Below are positions 14,032 through 20,185 of a DNA stretch of 31,771 nt, piece by piece. The notes under the pieces were generated by a model that had not been told where the DNA came from, did not search any database, and was given only the letters and a program-made list of their open reading frames with translations. A program made the translations under genes and the position numbers. Source of the stretch: a virus; IMG/VR virus record IMGVR_UViG_3300042883_000289, positions 1-31,771 of that record; one strand, written 5' to 3'. Each line of letters starts with the position of its first letter. Position 1 is the first letter of the stretch.

Positions 14032-14213
14032 CAGGTTCTCACGATCTCGTAGTTGTGTAACGCAGTAAAGACTTCCTCAACATCGTCAATGTCTATGCCG
14101 CGTCGTTTCTTCATTAACGTCAGCGCGTCATAAAGATTGTCTGCGATGTTCCGCCACTGATTGCGTTCCGCAATCACATCTTCTAGGTAGTCCCTCATTA
14201 CTTCTTCGTTCAT
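14031..14213 (-). CDS. Hypothetical helical protein, 60 aa
   Basis: Acidic N-terminal helix (NEEVMRDYLEDVIAERNQWR) then NLYDALTLMKKRRGIDIDDV. Its ATG lies within the last codons of the 59-aa gene (4-nt overlap), and its stop forms TGATG with the next gene. Pattern resembles small phage proteins with a single helix-loop-helix; no specific family recognised. Confidence 0.7.
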   Translation of the reverse strand: MNEEVMRDYLEDVIAERNQWRNIADNLYDALTLMKKRRGIDIDDVEEVFTALHNYEIVRT

Positions 14214-14389
14214 AGCATCGCTGCTTTCACCGCAGTCTCAAAGCGATCACGATCAAAGCGTGGATTGTCTTGCTGCATTGCTCTGCACATTAAACTAACG
14301 ATCTGCCAAGCAACAACGGTGTCACCGTCGTTCTCTCCCAAGATCCTTCCGATGTCTTTGGCTAACTCTGTGTATGTTTTCTTTGTCAT
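14210..14389 (-). CDS. Hypothetical protein, 59 aa, first gene of recombination operon
   Basis: Translated by eye. ATG 14389 is preceded by GAGAAGGAAACA, a strong ribosome-binding site, and is the first start after the 14.4-kb promoter. Helical protein (MTKKTYTELAKDIGRILGEN then VVAWQIVSLMCRAMQQ and RDRFETAVKAAML). It ends ATGA into the next gene. Function unknown. Confidence 0.75.
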   Translation of the reverse strand: MTKKTYTELAKDIGRILGENDGDTVVAWQIVSLMCRAMQQDNPRFDRDRFETAVKAAML

Positions 14390-14409
14390 TGTTTCCTTCT
14401 CTCTTTTCC

Positions 14410-14441
14410 ATCGGTTCCTTACTCCCGATAGTTAGACCTTA
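14410..14441 (-). promoter_or_regulatory. Promoter with conserved 5' leader hairpin (14.4 kb)
   Basis: -10 TAAGGT (14441-14436), exactly 6 nt, then ATCGGGAGTAAGGAACCGAT (14429-14410), a 5-bp ATCGG/CCGAT stem with a 10-nt loop GAGTAAGGAA. The same element in the same register occurs near 9.2 and 15.2 kb. The region upstream lacks the good AATAG-N4-CTATT palindrome but has an inverted repeat with TTAGGTA at 14479-14502. It serves the operon from 14389 down to the Rpf gene. Confidence 0.6.
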
Positions 14442-14478
14442 GTTTGTAGGTGTCGCCCTGTTAGGCATTCTCTGTTTA

Positions 14479-14502
14479 GTTGTTAAGCGTGTACCTAACA
14501 AC
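14479..14502. promoter_or_regulatory. Inverted repeat containing TTAGGTA, upstream of 14.4-kb promoter
   Basis: GTTGTTA (14479-14485) and TAACAAC (14496-14502) are perfect 7-bp arms around a 10-nt centre that includes the TTAGGTA heptamer on the minus strand (14498-14492). It directly follows the SprT-like gene. Could be an operator or the end hairpin of the preceding transcript. No U-tract follows. Confidence 0.35.
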
Positions 14503-14508
14503 GCGGTG

Positions 14509-15216
14509 TTAGTTATTTATGTCGCGTGTTGGCAGTACCCAATCTATGTGTTGTTCGGCTTGACCTTGAATAATGTAATCCACTGAATATCCCCACGTGC
14601 TTACTTTCGCAAATGAGATCTGGCACTTCCAACGTTGTTGCCATACGTCGCGCAAGCAATGATAGAACTCTCGTGAGTGAACATCACGCGCGCCATTGTC
14701 CTTACGCTTCGGCGGTACTGCGCAGTGGGCTAACTCGTGCGCTAACACTTCCCACACTCTCCTGCTTCTGTTCACGCTCTGATCGGGATCTACATTAACT
14801 TGAATATGATTAGCGCGACTAAGCGCGTGACCGTATTGCTTGCCACGATTCTGTGCGCGAACAATATCAATTGACGGAAGTGCTTTGCCGTTGTGATACG
14901 GCTGCATTAGTTTCCATATCTTCTCTGCTTCCTTGTGAATCATCTTCGCGCGCTGTGCATCAATGCGTTGCTGTTCTTTCTTCGGTGCAACTTTCTTTGC
15001 AACTGTTGCGCGCTTTGCTGTTGCGCGTTTCGTTGCTACAACTTTCTTGACTGCGCGTTTCTTTTCTAACGACGGTGCAACGCGGTGTACTAACTTGCCT
15101 GTGTCTGCTGAACACGGTAAGCAGTAACGACGTACATCATTCATTCGTGGTCGCGATGGCGCGAGTAATCCGCTGTCACAGATCTCACATTTCCATCTGA
15201 CGTTCTTCGTAGCCAT
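14509..15216 (-). CDS. SprT-like zinc metalloprotease with zinc ribbon and histone-H1-like linker, about 235 aa
   Basis: Three parts. Residues about 8-37: a zinc ribbon with C10, C13, C32 and C35 (KCEICDSG ... RYCLPCSAD). Residues about 52-81: a Lys/Ala/Val/Thr-rich basic segment of histone H1/AlgP type (KRAVKKVV, ATKRATAKRATVAKK). The C-terminal SprT-like peptidase has helix VWEVLAHELAHCAVPP with HExxH at about 160-164 and a third ligand near H180 (DVHSREFYHCL). SprT/Spartan proteases digest proteins crosslinked to DNA. The basic linker would tether the enzyme to DNA. ATG 15216 is preferred over the ATG at 15237 because AGAAGGAG precedes it. It is a one-gene transcription unit between the 15.2-kb and 14.4-kb promoters. 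Confidence 0.82.
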   Translation of the reverse strand: MATKNVRWKCEICDSGLLAPSRPRMNDVRRYCLPCSADTGKLVHRVAPSLEKKRAVKKVVATKRATAKRATVAKKVAPKKEQQRIDAQRAKMIHKEAEKIWKLMQPYHNGKALPSIDIVRAQNRGKQYGHALSRANHIQVNVDPDQSVNRSRRVWEVLAHELAHCAVPPKRKDNGARDVHSREFYHCLRDVWQQRWKCQISFAKVSTWGYSVDYIIQGQAEQHIDWVLPTRDINN

Positions 15217-15235
15217 AATTTCTCCTTCTCTTAGC

Positions 15236-15289
15236 ATCGGTTCCTTACGCCGATAACTACATCATAGCATGAATAGGTACCTATTCCCA
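15236..15289 (-). promoter_or_regulatory. Promoter with perfect 14-bp palindrome and 5' leader hairpin (15.2 kb)
   Basis: Minus-strand reading: TGGGAATAGGTACCTATT (15289-15272) with perfect palindrome AATAGGTACCTATT, 5 nt, -10 TATGAT (15266-15261), exactly 6 nt, ATCGGCGTAAGGAACCGAT (15254-15236; 5-bp ATCGG/CCGAT stem). It aligns with the 9.2-kb promoter without gaps up to the hairpin loop, which is 1 nt shorter here. TTAGGTA also occurs just upstream (15300-15294). It drives the SprT-like gene. The palindrome covers the -35/spacer region, so binding there would most simply repress. Confidence 0.7.
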
Positions 15290-15427
15290 ACCATACCTAA
15301 TGTGCTGATGTTGCAGCCTTTGCTAAATAGCACAATGGCGCGATCAGACCGAAACCTGACCACGCCATGCGCCAACCTGTGTCGGAGAAGGAACGACAAC
15401 AACAGGTCTGGGACTACTCACAATAGT

Positions 15428-15709
15428 TCAACGCGACACAAGCGCGCCATCAACTATCTCAAACACAACAGCACTCATACGCTTCACCATGCAAACAGGA
15501 ATGTGCATAACGTTGTCAATCATTTCTTCCTGACGATCCCACGACTGAACAATCGTAATGTGATCAGCCTTGCCACCATCACTTGCTGCAATAAGAAAAC
15601 CAACAGTGCGCACAATGCGCTCACCTTCAGTATCAATATCACCGATGTGTGTCCACTGCGTAGATGATTGATGCGCATCAGCCCACTCAACAACAACGAT
15701 GGTATCCAT
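15428..15709 (-). CDS. Conserved small phage protein, 93 aa
   Basis: Pattern typical of a widespread phage hypothetical family: VVVEWADAHQSSTQWTHIGD, RTVGFLIAASDGGKADHITI, then VMHIPVCMVKRM. The predicted fold is a small β-barrel. ATG 15709 forms TGATG with the metallophosphoesterase stop, so they are translated together. Function unknown; about 130 nt of non-coding sequence follow to the 15.2-kb promoter. Confidence 0.7.
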   Translation of the reverse strand: MDTIVVVEWADAHQSSTQWTHIGDIDTEGERIVRTVGFLIAASDGGKADHITIVQSWDRQEEMIDNVMHIPVCMVKRMSAVVFEIVDGALVSR

Positions 15710-16788
15710 CACCAACCTTCTTTCTTTCTATCCATACAAAACACAGGTGCTTGAAACGTGATGTTCTTCTCTGGCGTAATCAAAGCCAACGCCTGCTGTG
15801 GTTGTTCAAAACCAAAACCCATCAACATCGCATACTCGTCGTATCCCTTCATAGATCCGTTCACAACCATTGAAGGTGTACTGATGTACTGATGCCAATG
15901 TCCAAGCCACATAGTCTTGAACGTCTTACCAGTTTGCAAATACCTTCCTTCTTTGCGCGCGCGCATACGCATGATTGGTGGATAGATACCACCGATGCCA
16001 CCGCCACCAGAAACTTGATCGCCATGTGTAATAAGATGACCGTGTTCATAGATCTTGATAAGTGCATCTGCACTTTCGGGAATAGAAAATGTAACGCGTT
16101 TGTCTTTAGTGAATTGACGTTCAACCATCTTCGCTACCAACCAGTCATAGTTCGTTCTCACGCGCTGCTTCATACGTGGCTTGCGTGTAGTCCGCCCGTG
16201 ATTACCAACAACCGATACAACGTGGCATCGTTTGAACTCGTTGGCTAGAAGTTCCACAACTCCAGAGATCTGTTCAGACCAGAACAGCAACGACCCAATC
16301 ATCGTGTCCTCATTAGTCAAAGAAAGTTCCTCGTGAATATCACCAGTAAAAATATCGCCACCAAGAATAAGAACAACACCGTCATAGGTAACGCCTGAAA
16401 GATAATGCCGAGCAAGTTTGACGACGTTCTGTGCCCAACGTTCTAACCGCATCACCGCGATCTCACGACTGTAAGCGTTTAAGCCTTCCATCTCAGAAGG
16501 ATCTACAACCTCATCAAAGTGTGTATCGGAAAGCATCACGACAAGAGTGCCTGCGGACTTCTTCGGTGACGCTGGAGAAAGCCAATGCGGAACAGTGAAG
16601 GTCTGAGCCTCTGCTGTTTCAACAATGCTAAGGGATCGTTCAATCAGTTCTAACTTGTCAGTCAGTTTAATGTTCTGAATAGATAAAGCATCACGCTGCT
16701 TCCTTACCTTGATGAGTTCAAGTTTCTCGCCAAGTTCTATTTCTTCGTTAATGTCATCTTCAAGGGACACGTTGTCCGTCCAATCCAT
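15709..16788 (-). CDS. Calcineurin-like metallophosphoesterase, 359 aa
   Basis: Dinuclear-metal phosphoesterase. Five family motifs are visible: LSDTHFDE (D88, H90), GGDIF (D145), GNHGR (N196, H197), THGD (H255) and GHWHQ (H297, H299). The first 70 residues form a charged coiled coil (EELGEKLELIKVRKQRDA-like), an N-terminal extension that may mediate oligomerisation. Phage enzymes of this type include DNA or nucleotide phosphatases/nucleases; the substrate cannot be told from sequence. It follows and overlaps a small HTH protein by 29 nt, an arrangement suggesting a DNA-related role. Confidence 0.88.
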   Translation of the reverse strand: MDWTDNVSLEDDINEEIELGEKLELIKVRKQRDALSIQNIKLTDKLELIERSLSIVETAEAQTFTVPHWLSPASPKKSAGTLVVMLSDTHFDEVVDPSEMEGLNAYSREIAVMRLERWAQNVVKLARHYLSGVTYDGVVLILGGDIFTGDIHEELSLTNEDTMIGSLLFWSEQISGVVELLANEFKRCHVVSVVGNHGRTTRKPRMKQRVRTNYDWLVAKMVERQFTKDKRVTFSIPESADALIKIYEHGHLITHGDQVSGGGGIGGIYPPIMRMRARKEGRYLQTGKTFKTMWLGHWHQYISTPSMVVNGSMKGYDEYAMLMGFGFEQPQQALALITPEKNITFQAPVFCMDRKKEGW

Positions 16789-17014
16789 AGCGAACTATTC
16801 CGCCATTGTTTCTGTATTCGCTTATGCGTCGTGAGTCAAGTTCAATCTTGCGTAGGGCTAACGCTCGCGATATTGATCCAGCAGGAATGCTGGCATTGTG
16901 CATAGCCGTTATGAAGTCGCGTAGATCTTCACCTTCTAGTTGGCTAATAACGCGTTCAATCTGACTGCGCTTTGTTGCATTGACTTGTGTAGTTATTTCG
17001 TCGGCAAGACTCAT
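16760..17014 (-). CDS. Small HTH DNA-binding-like protein, 84 aa
   Basis: First gene after the 17.05-kb promoter. The C-terminal half reads as a helix-turn-helix: NASIPAGSISRALALRKIEL then DSRRISEYRNNGG, comparable to phage 'SxISRALxxxGIxxSxxxVxRYR' proteins. Preceding helices are amphipathic (RSQIERVISQLEGEDLRDFI). It could autoregulate the overlapping promoter region or act with the metallophosphoesterase. GAGAAGGAACACCT precedes the ATG. Confidence 0.7.
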   Translation of the reverse strand: MSLADEITTQVNATKRSQIERVISQLEGEDLRDFITAMHNASIPAGSISRALALRKIELDSRRISEYRNNGGIVRYGLDGQRVP

Positions 17015-17036
17015 AGGTGTTCCTTCTCTTGCAGCG

Positions 17037-17080
17037 AGTGTACCTAACGTCAGGAACGGCTGTCACTGAACCTATTAGTC
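17037..17080 (-). promoter_or_regulatory. Promoter upstream of the HTH/metallophosphoesterase operon (17.05 kb)
   Basis: -35 GTGACA (17066-17061), 18-nt spacer, -10 TACACT (17042-17037), followed by a short leader and a strong ribosome-binding site before ATG 17014. TTAGGTA (17047-17041) overlaps the -10 region. The 13-mer GACTAATAGGTTC lies just upstream (17080-17068) and recurs exactly on the plus strand at 9288-9300, beside the 9.2-kb promoter. There is no ATCGG hairpin here, so the leader differs from the other three promoters. Confidence 0.5.
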
Positions 17081-17291
17081 ATTTGCTTATTTCAATGACC
17101 TGATGATCCTCAATATGGCGGTCAAACTTCTTATCCAAATCCATAACAGTTCTGTAAATCAACCGCTGATGATCAACAACAAGTGCGTGATCTTCTTTAT
17201 TTTCCTTCCGCGACCTTTGAATTAAAGTCACAAGGACAGAACCAACCAAACCCAGAACAGCAGAAAGCACAACCGCAACACCCGAATCCAC
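17079..17291 (-). CDS. Membrane protein, holin-like, 70 aa
   Basis: One N-terminal transmembrane segment (GVAVVLSAVLGLVGSVLVTL) followed by a basic stretch (IQRSRKENKED) and a charged helical tail (DLDKKFDRHIEDHQVIEISK). This layout is typical of small single-pass holins or their partners next to endolysins. GTG 17291 lies 1 nt after the endolysin stop. Which of the three small membrane proteins around the endolysin is the true holin cannot be told from sequence. Confidence 0.65.
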   Translation of the reverse strand: MDSGVAVVLSAVLGLVGSVLVTLIQRSRKENKEDHALVVDHQRLIYRTVMDLDKKFDRHIEDHQVIEISK

Positions 17292-17292
17292 A

Positions 17293-17832
17293 TCAGTCCC
17301 CTAAGACCTTAGGAACAACATCACCAAGAACGTACTGCCAATGCCATAGTTCAAACTCGCCAGACTTCGGATCGTCACCCTGAAGATAGAAACCATACGC
17401 AGGCGCGTTCGCACACAACCATTCAGCAACCTTGCCATTGGTAACGTTTAGATCAATGGCTAGTCCCCAACCGTGATTGCTTCCCTTCTTCCCTGTCGGA
17501 TCTGGTGCAGCACTAGGTGACTTACCCTTCTTCAAATACCAAGTCTTGCCACCGAAGGTACGAGTGATCTGCGGTACACGACCACCATCTTCAAGCGCGT
17601 AGCGATCCTTGAACATAGATAACTGACCTTGGTACGAACGATAGTCACCAATGTTAATTAGTTTGATTCCATCGGCAACTGCTTTCTTGTTCATCGCGTT
17701 AAACGCACGAGCAGCACCAGTCCACATATGTCCGCCAATAGAGATCTTCGCAAGAAGTCCTGCTTCAAGTTTCCCGTTGATCTGCGACTTCAAAGCCGTA
17801 GGCAACACCAATGCCTTGTATGGATATTTCAC
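17293..17832 (-). CDS. Endolysin, peptidase M15 (VanY/L-Ala-D-Glu or D,D-carboxypeptidase type), 179 aa
   Basis: Zinc peptidase cutting peptidoglycan peptides. Conserved signature: GDYRSYQGQLSMFKDRY (substrate-binding Arg), GSNHGWGLAIDLNV with zinc ligands H120 and D127, and ELWHWQYV with catalytic Glu (about 161) and zinc-ligand H164. No signal peptide, so it needs a holin for release. No separate wall-binding domain. GTG 17832 overlaps the upstream stop (GTGA). Flanked on both sides by small membrane proteins, which makes this the lysis cassette. Confidence 0.9.
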   Translation of the reverse strand: MKYPYKALVLPTALKSQINGKLEAGLLAKISIGGHMWTGAARAFNAMNKKAVADGIKLINIGDYRSYQGQLSMFKDRYALEDGGRVPQITRTFGGKTWYLKKGKSPSAAPDPTGKKGSNHGWGLAIDLNVTNGKVAEWLCANAPAYGFYLQGDDPKSGEFELWHWQYVLGDVVPKVLGD

Positions 17833-18065
17833 TTTGATTCCTTAGGCGCAGGCGCAAACGCTTCGTTGATCTCCTGCGTAGTTAGTTTGCCATCAACACT
17901 CGCCCGCGCAAGACGTTCAACAACTTGTGCTACTGCGGAGAAACCAGCAATGATTGCACCCTTAGTGATATCAACGCCAAGCATTGCCGACCCTGTGACA
18001 ATAGCCATAGCGTTTACAATGAAGGTAGAGATGATTCTTTGAATGATTGAAAGTGCGGTATTCAT
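17829..18065 (-). CDS. Membrane protein, holin candidate, 78 aa
   Basis: Two hydrophobic helices (STFIVNAMAIVTGSAMLGVD and GAIIAGFSAVAQVVERLA) and a C-terminal charged tail (LTTQEINEAFAPAPKESK). Similar small proteins with a hydrophobic N-terminal half and TxxEIN tail lie before endolysins in actinophages. GTGA coupling to the endolysin gene makes it the first choice for the holin. Confidence 0.7.
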   Translation of the reverse strand: MNTALSIIQRIISTFIVNAMAIVTGSAMLGVDITKGAIIAGFSAVAQVVERLARASVDGKLTTQEINEAFAPAPKESK

Positions 18066-18086
18066 AACAACGATGTTAGCAGAATG

Positions 18087-18251
18087 TTATTCGTCACCCG
18101 AAAGACTGAACGCGAAAAGTTGCACAACAAACGCGCAGATAGTAATCCACAAACCAATCGTTCGTGTAGATCCACTTAAAGTTGCTAAGACAATAATGGC
18201 ACCACCCCAAGTCCAAGCCGAATCGCGAATGAATGCAAACAACTTATTCAT
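18087..18251 (-). CDS. Small two-pass membrane protein, 54 aa
   Basis: ATG 18251 with AGGAAACC upstream, overlapping the end of the mucin-like gene; a longer in-frame start (18302) is unlikely. Two hydrophobic segments: TWGGAIIVLATLSG and TIGLWITICAFVVQLFAF, separated by STR; acidic end (SGDE). Part of the lysis region; could be a second holin or antiholin. Confidence 0.7.
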   Translation of the reverse strand: MNKLFAFIRDSAWTWGGAIIVLATLSGSTRTIGLWITICAFVVQLFAFSLSGDE

Positions 18252-19482
18252 TTGGTTTCCTAACTGGCATAACAGGTACCAGCAACAACGCTGACGCAAC
18301 AATGATAACTCGTCGCTGACCGATTGTCACCGCACTACCAACAGCAACATACGTATCGGTGTGACCGTCAAACACGTTGATCTCTTTCTCAAAGATCTCG
18401 CGAACTTCAACAACTTGATTCTGTATTGCAGAAACAATTGCTGCACCTTGTTCGTCTGTCAAACTTCCTTCATCAACCGCGCTAAGGATCTCAGTGACTT
18501 GTTCCGTAGTTGCCGATGCGATAACCGCGCGATCAGAAGAAAGCAGGACAGCCTCACTCTTGCCAACACCGTCGCTAATGATTGTTGTAATTAGTTCGCG
18601 AATCTTCTCTGGCGGTAACGCACTGGCTGACGCAACAAGATCAAGCACCTGTTCATCTATGGCGTCACTAACTATCGGCGCAACGGTTGTCGTTGTAGTT
18701 GGTATGGTTGTGGTTGATGAAGTGGTTGTTGAGGTACTTGTTGATGTTGTTGGCAGCGCGACTGTGGTTGTGGTTGTTGTGGGATCTACCGTTGTGGTTA
18801 GTACGTTCGTTGTGGTTGTTGTAGGCAACGTTGATGTTGTGGTCGTTGATGTTGTTGTTGTCTCTGAGACTGTTGTTGTGGTGGTCGTTGTAGATGTTGT
18901 TGTTTGAGGCAACGTTGTAGTCGTCGTTGTTGTAGTTGGCGCAACCGTTGTCGTCGTCGTACTCGTTGTTGAAGTAGTTGTTGTACTTGTAGTTGTCGTG
19001 GAAGTAGTTGTGGTGCTACTCGTCGTAGTTGATGTTGAAGTCGTCGTCGTAGGCGCAACCGTAGTAGTCGTAGTTGTAGTAGGCGCAACCGTCGTAGTCG
19101 TCTGCATAGAACCAACACCATTGAAACTCAACTCATACTGAACGTTCCAACCGTTACCGCTACGCCACACATCAGGTTGATAACAACAAGTACCAGCGCG
19201 CAAACGATACTTGCCAGCAGGGATCTCAATAGAAATAAAAGATTGCAAACCAAAGTGATCGTCGTTAGTTATTAGTTCAACACCTGCTTCGTTGTATAGC
19301 CACAGTTGCGGATCTGAATTAGATCCTTCAATCATGTAGGTCTGCGCTATGAACTGTGTTGGTTCTTCGTATTCAAACCAGTAGTCCGTAGGTTCAGTAA
19401 TTATCGGGTTGATTGCGTATGCAGGAACGCTAGAACTAAAAATGACGAGCAGTGCCACAGGCGCAAATACAAGCCAACGCAC
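18244..19482 (-). CDS. Secreted, membrane-anchored mucin-like Thr-rich protein, 412 aa
   Basis: Domains in order. Signal peptide 1-23 (RWLVFAPVALLVIFSSSVPA then YA). A β-sandwich, PPC-like domain about 40-125, with PQLWLYNEAGVELITNDD and EIPAGKYRLRAGTCC, including adjacent Cys. A Thr-rich stalk about 128-268 (TTTTVAPTTTT units). A helical domain about 270-370 (EKIRELITTIISDGVGKSEA). A final hydrophobic segment about 391-406 (VIIVASALLLVPVMPV) before a basic tail (RKPNE) anchors it in the membrane. Such a signal-stalk-anchor protein is normally a host surface protein; here it is tucked between fibre and lysis genes. It could mask receptors (superinfection exclusion) or serve as a glycosylatable surface element. 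GTG start forms TAGTG with the preceding stop. Confidence 0.8.
   Translation of the reverse strand: MRWLVFAPVALLVIFSSSVPAYAINPIITEPTDYWFEYEEPTQFIAQTYMIEGSNSDPQLWLYNEAGVELITNDDHFGLQSFISIEIPAGKYRLRAGTCCYQPDVWRSGNGWNVQYELSFNGVGSMQTTTTVAPTTTTTTTVAPTTTTSTSTTTSSTTTTSTTTTSTTTTSTTSTTTTTVAPTTTTTTTTLPQTTTSTTTTTTTVSETTTTSTTTTSTLPTTTTTNVLTTTVDPTTTTTTVALPTTSTSTSTTTSSTTTIPTTTTTVAPIVSDAIDEQVLDLVASASALPPEKIRELITTIISDGVGKSEAVLLSSDRAVIASATTEQVTEILSAVDEGSLTDEQGAAIVSAIQNQVVEVREIFEKEINVFDGHTDTYVAVGSAVTIGQRRVIIVASALLLVPVMPVRKPNE
18679..19101 (-). repeat. Low-complexity Thr-codon repeat (mucin-like stalk)
   Basis: About 141 codons, overwhelmingly ACN (Thr) with Ser, Val, Ala and Pro spacers, encoding units such as TTTTVAPTTTT. 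All four Thr codons are mixed, so the repeat is kept at protein level rather than being a simple DNA microsatellite, though it remains prone to length variation by slippage and to assembly error. Confidence 0.9.
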
Positions 19483-19538
19483 TACGCCACTATCAACGCT
19501 GTAGCCATACCAATAACAGCAACCGCTACTTCATTCAC
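19482..19538 (-). CDS. Putative 18-aa membrane peptide
   Basis: GTG 19538 and the fibre-gene stop share one base (TAGTG), and its own TAG shares one base with the GTG of the mucin-like gene (again TAGTG). The encoded peptide MNEVAVAVIGMATALIVA is hydrophobic. Very short, so only the symmetrical junctions support it. Alternatively it is a non-coding spacer whose length happens to fit. Confidence 0.3.
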   Translation of the reverse strand: MNEVAVAVIGMATALIVA

Positions 19539-20185
19539 TAGACAGCACCAATGTCTTCTACAATCAACTGACGGCGAGTAGTTGCTGCGCCGTAAGCGCT
19601 GGCTGTGCTACTGCCTGTTGCTGCTGTTGCTACTAATACTGTTGAACCTGCCGTAAAGGTAGTCACAAATTGAACTACGACTATTTGACCGTCTGACGGG
19701 TTGGGCATTGGCTCGGGTTCTGACAACGCCTGTACTGTTCCTGCAAGGTTTGTAAGCCGAACACGAAACGCAAGAAATGTAGGTGTAGCAGCCCCAATTT
19801 GTATAAGTGGTTCGTAGTAAGTGACGCGGTAGTAACGGTTAGCAACTGCCGTAAACGCAGGCGCGGTAATTTGTACTGCTTCGGTAGTTGTCAAACCTGT
19901 TGCGGTGGTTACCTGCGCAAATGACACTAATCCTCTTGGTGCTTTACCATCACTAGAAGCAATCTCTACCCATGCTGAACCTGTGTATGACTGCAACACA
20001 TTCGTATCATCAAGATAACAGGTCATGCCTTCCGCAAGTGTTGGTTCACCTGCACCACCAAACGCTGCATCACGGGCTGTTGATGTTGCGAACCGCATGA
20101 TGGCTTGGTCAGCAAGATAACCATTAACATCTGCTGCTGTTAATTTCGTGAACGATGCGAAAAGTTTCGCACCTAAACCAGCCAT
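19538..20185 (-). CDS. Tail fibre / receptor-binding associated protein, 215 aa
   Basis: N-terminal helix (LGAKLFASFTKLTAADVNGY) followed by FATSTARDAAFGGAGEPTLA, EGMTCYLDDTNVLQSYTGSA and WVEIASS, the 'A/RDAAF...EGMxCYLxDTxxLQxYxGSAWVEI' pattern that recurs in actinophage tail fibres and minor tail proteins. The C-terminal part is a β-rich domain (residues about 90-210) that may bind the receptor. Start ATG shares one base with the preceding stop (TAATG). Confidence 0.7.
   Translation of the reverse strand: MAGLGAKLFASFTKLTAADVNGYLADQAIMRFATSTARDAAFGGAGEPTLAEGMTCYLDDTNVLQSYTGSAWVEIASSDGKAPRGLVSFAQVTTATGLTTTEAVQITAPAFTAVANRYYRVTYYEPLIQIGAATPTFLAFRVRLTNLAGTVQALSEPEPMPNPSDGQIVVVQFVTTFTAGSTVLVATAATGSSTASAYGAATTRRQLIVEDIGAV

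Noticed and set aside
15297-15368. 23-aa hydrophobic ORF (MAWSGFGLIAPLCYLAK...) in the 15.3-kb intergenic region
   Set aside because: It has AGG 7 nt before the ATG but does not overlap a neighbour and lies where the next promoter should be; too short to call without conservation. The rest of 15300-15427 shows only a 25-codon GTG ORF of ordinary composition.
18494-18907. Plus-strand Val-rich ORF of 137 aa
   Set aside because: Mirror image of the Thr-codon repeat (ACN read as GTN-type codons on the opposite strand).
18798-19121. Minus-strand Arg/Leu/Gln-rich 107-aa ORF
   Set aside because: Alternative-frame reading of the same Thr-rich repeat.
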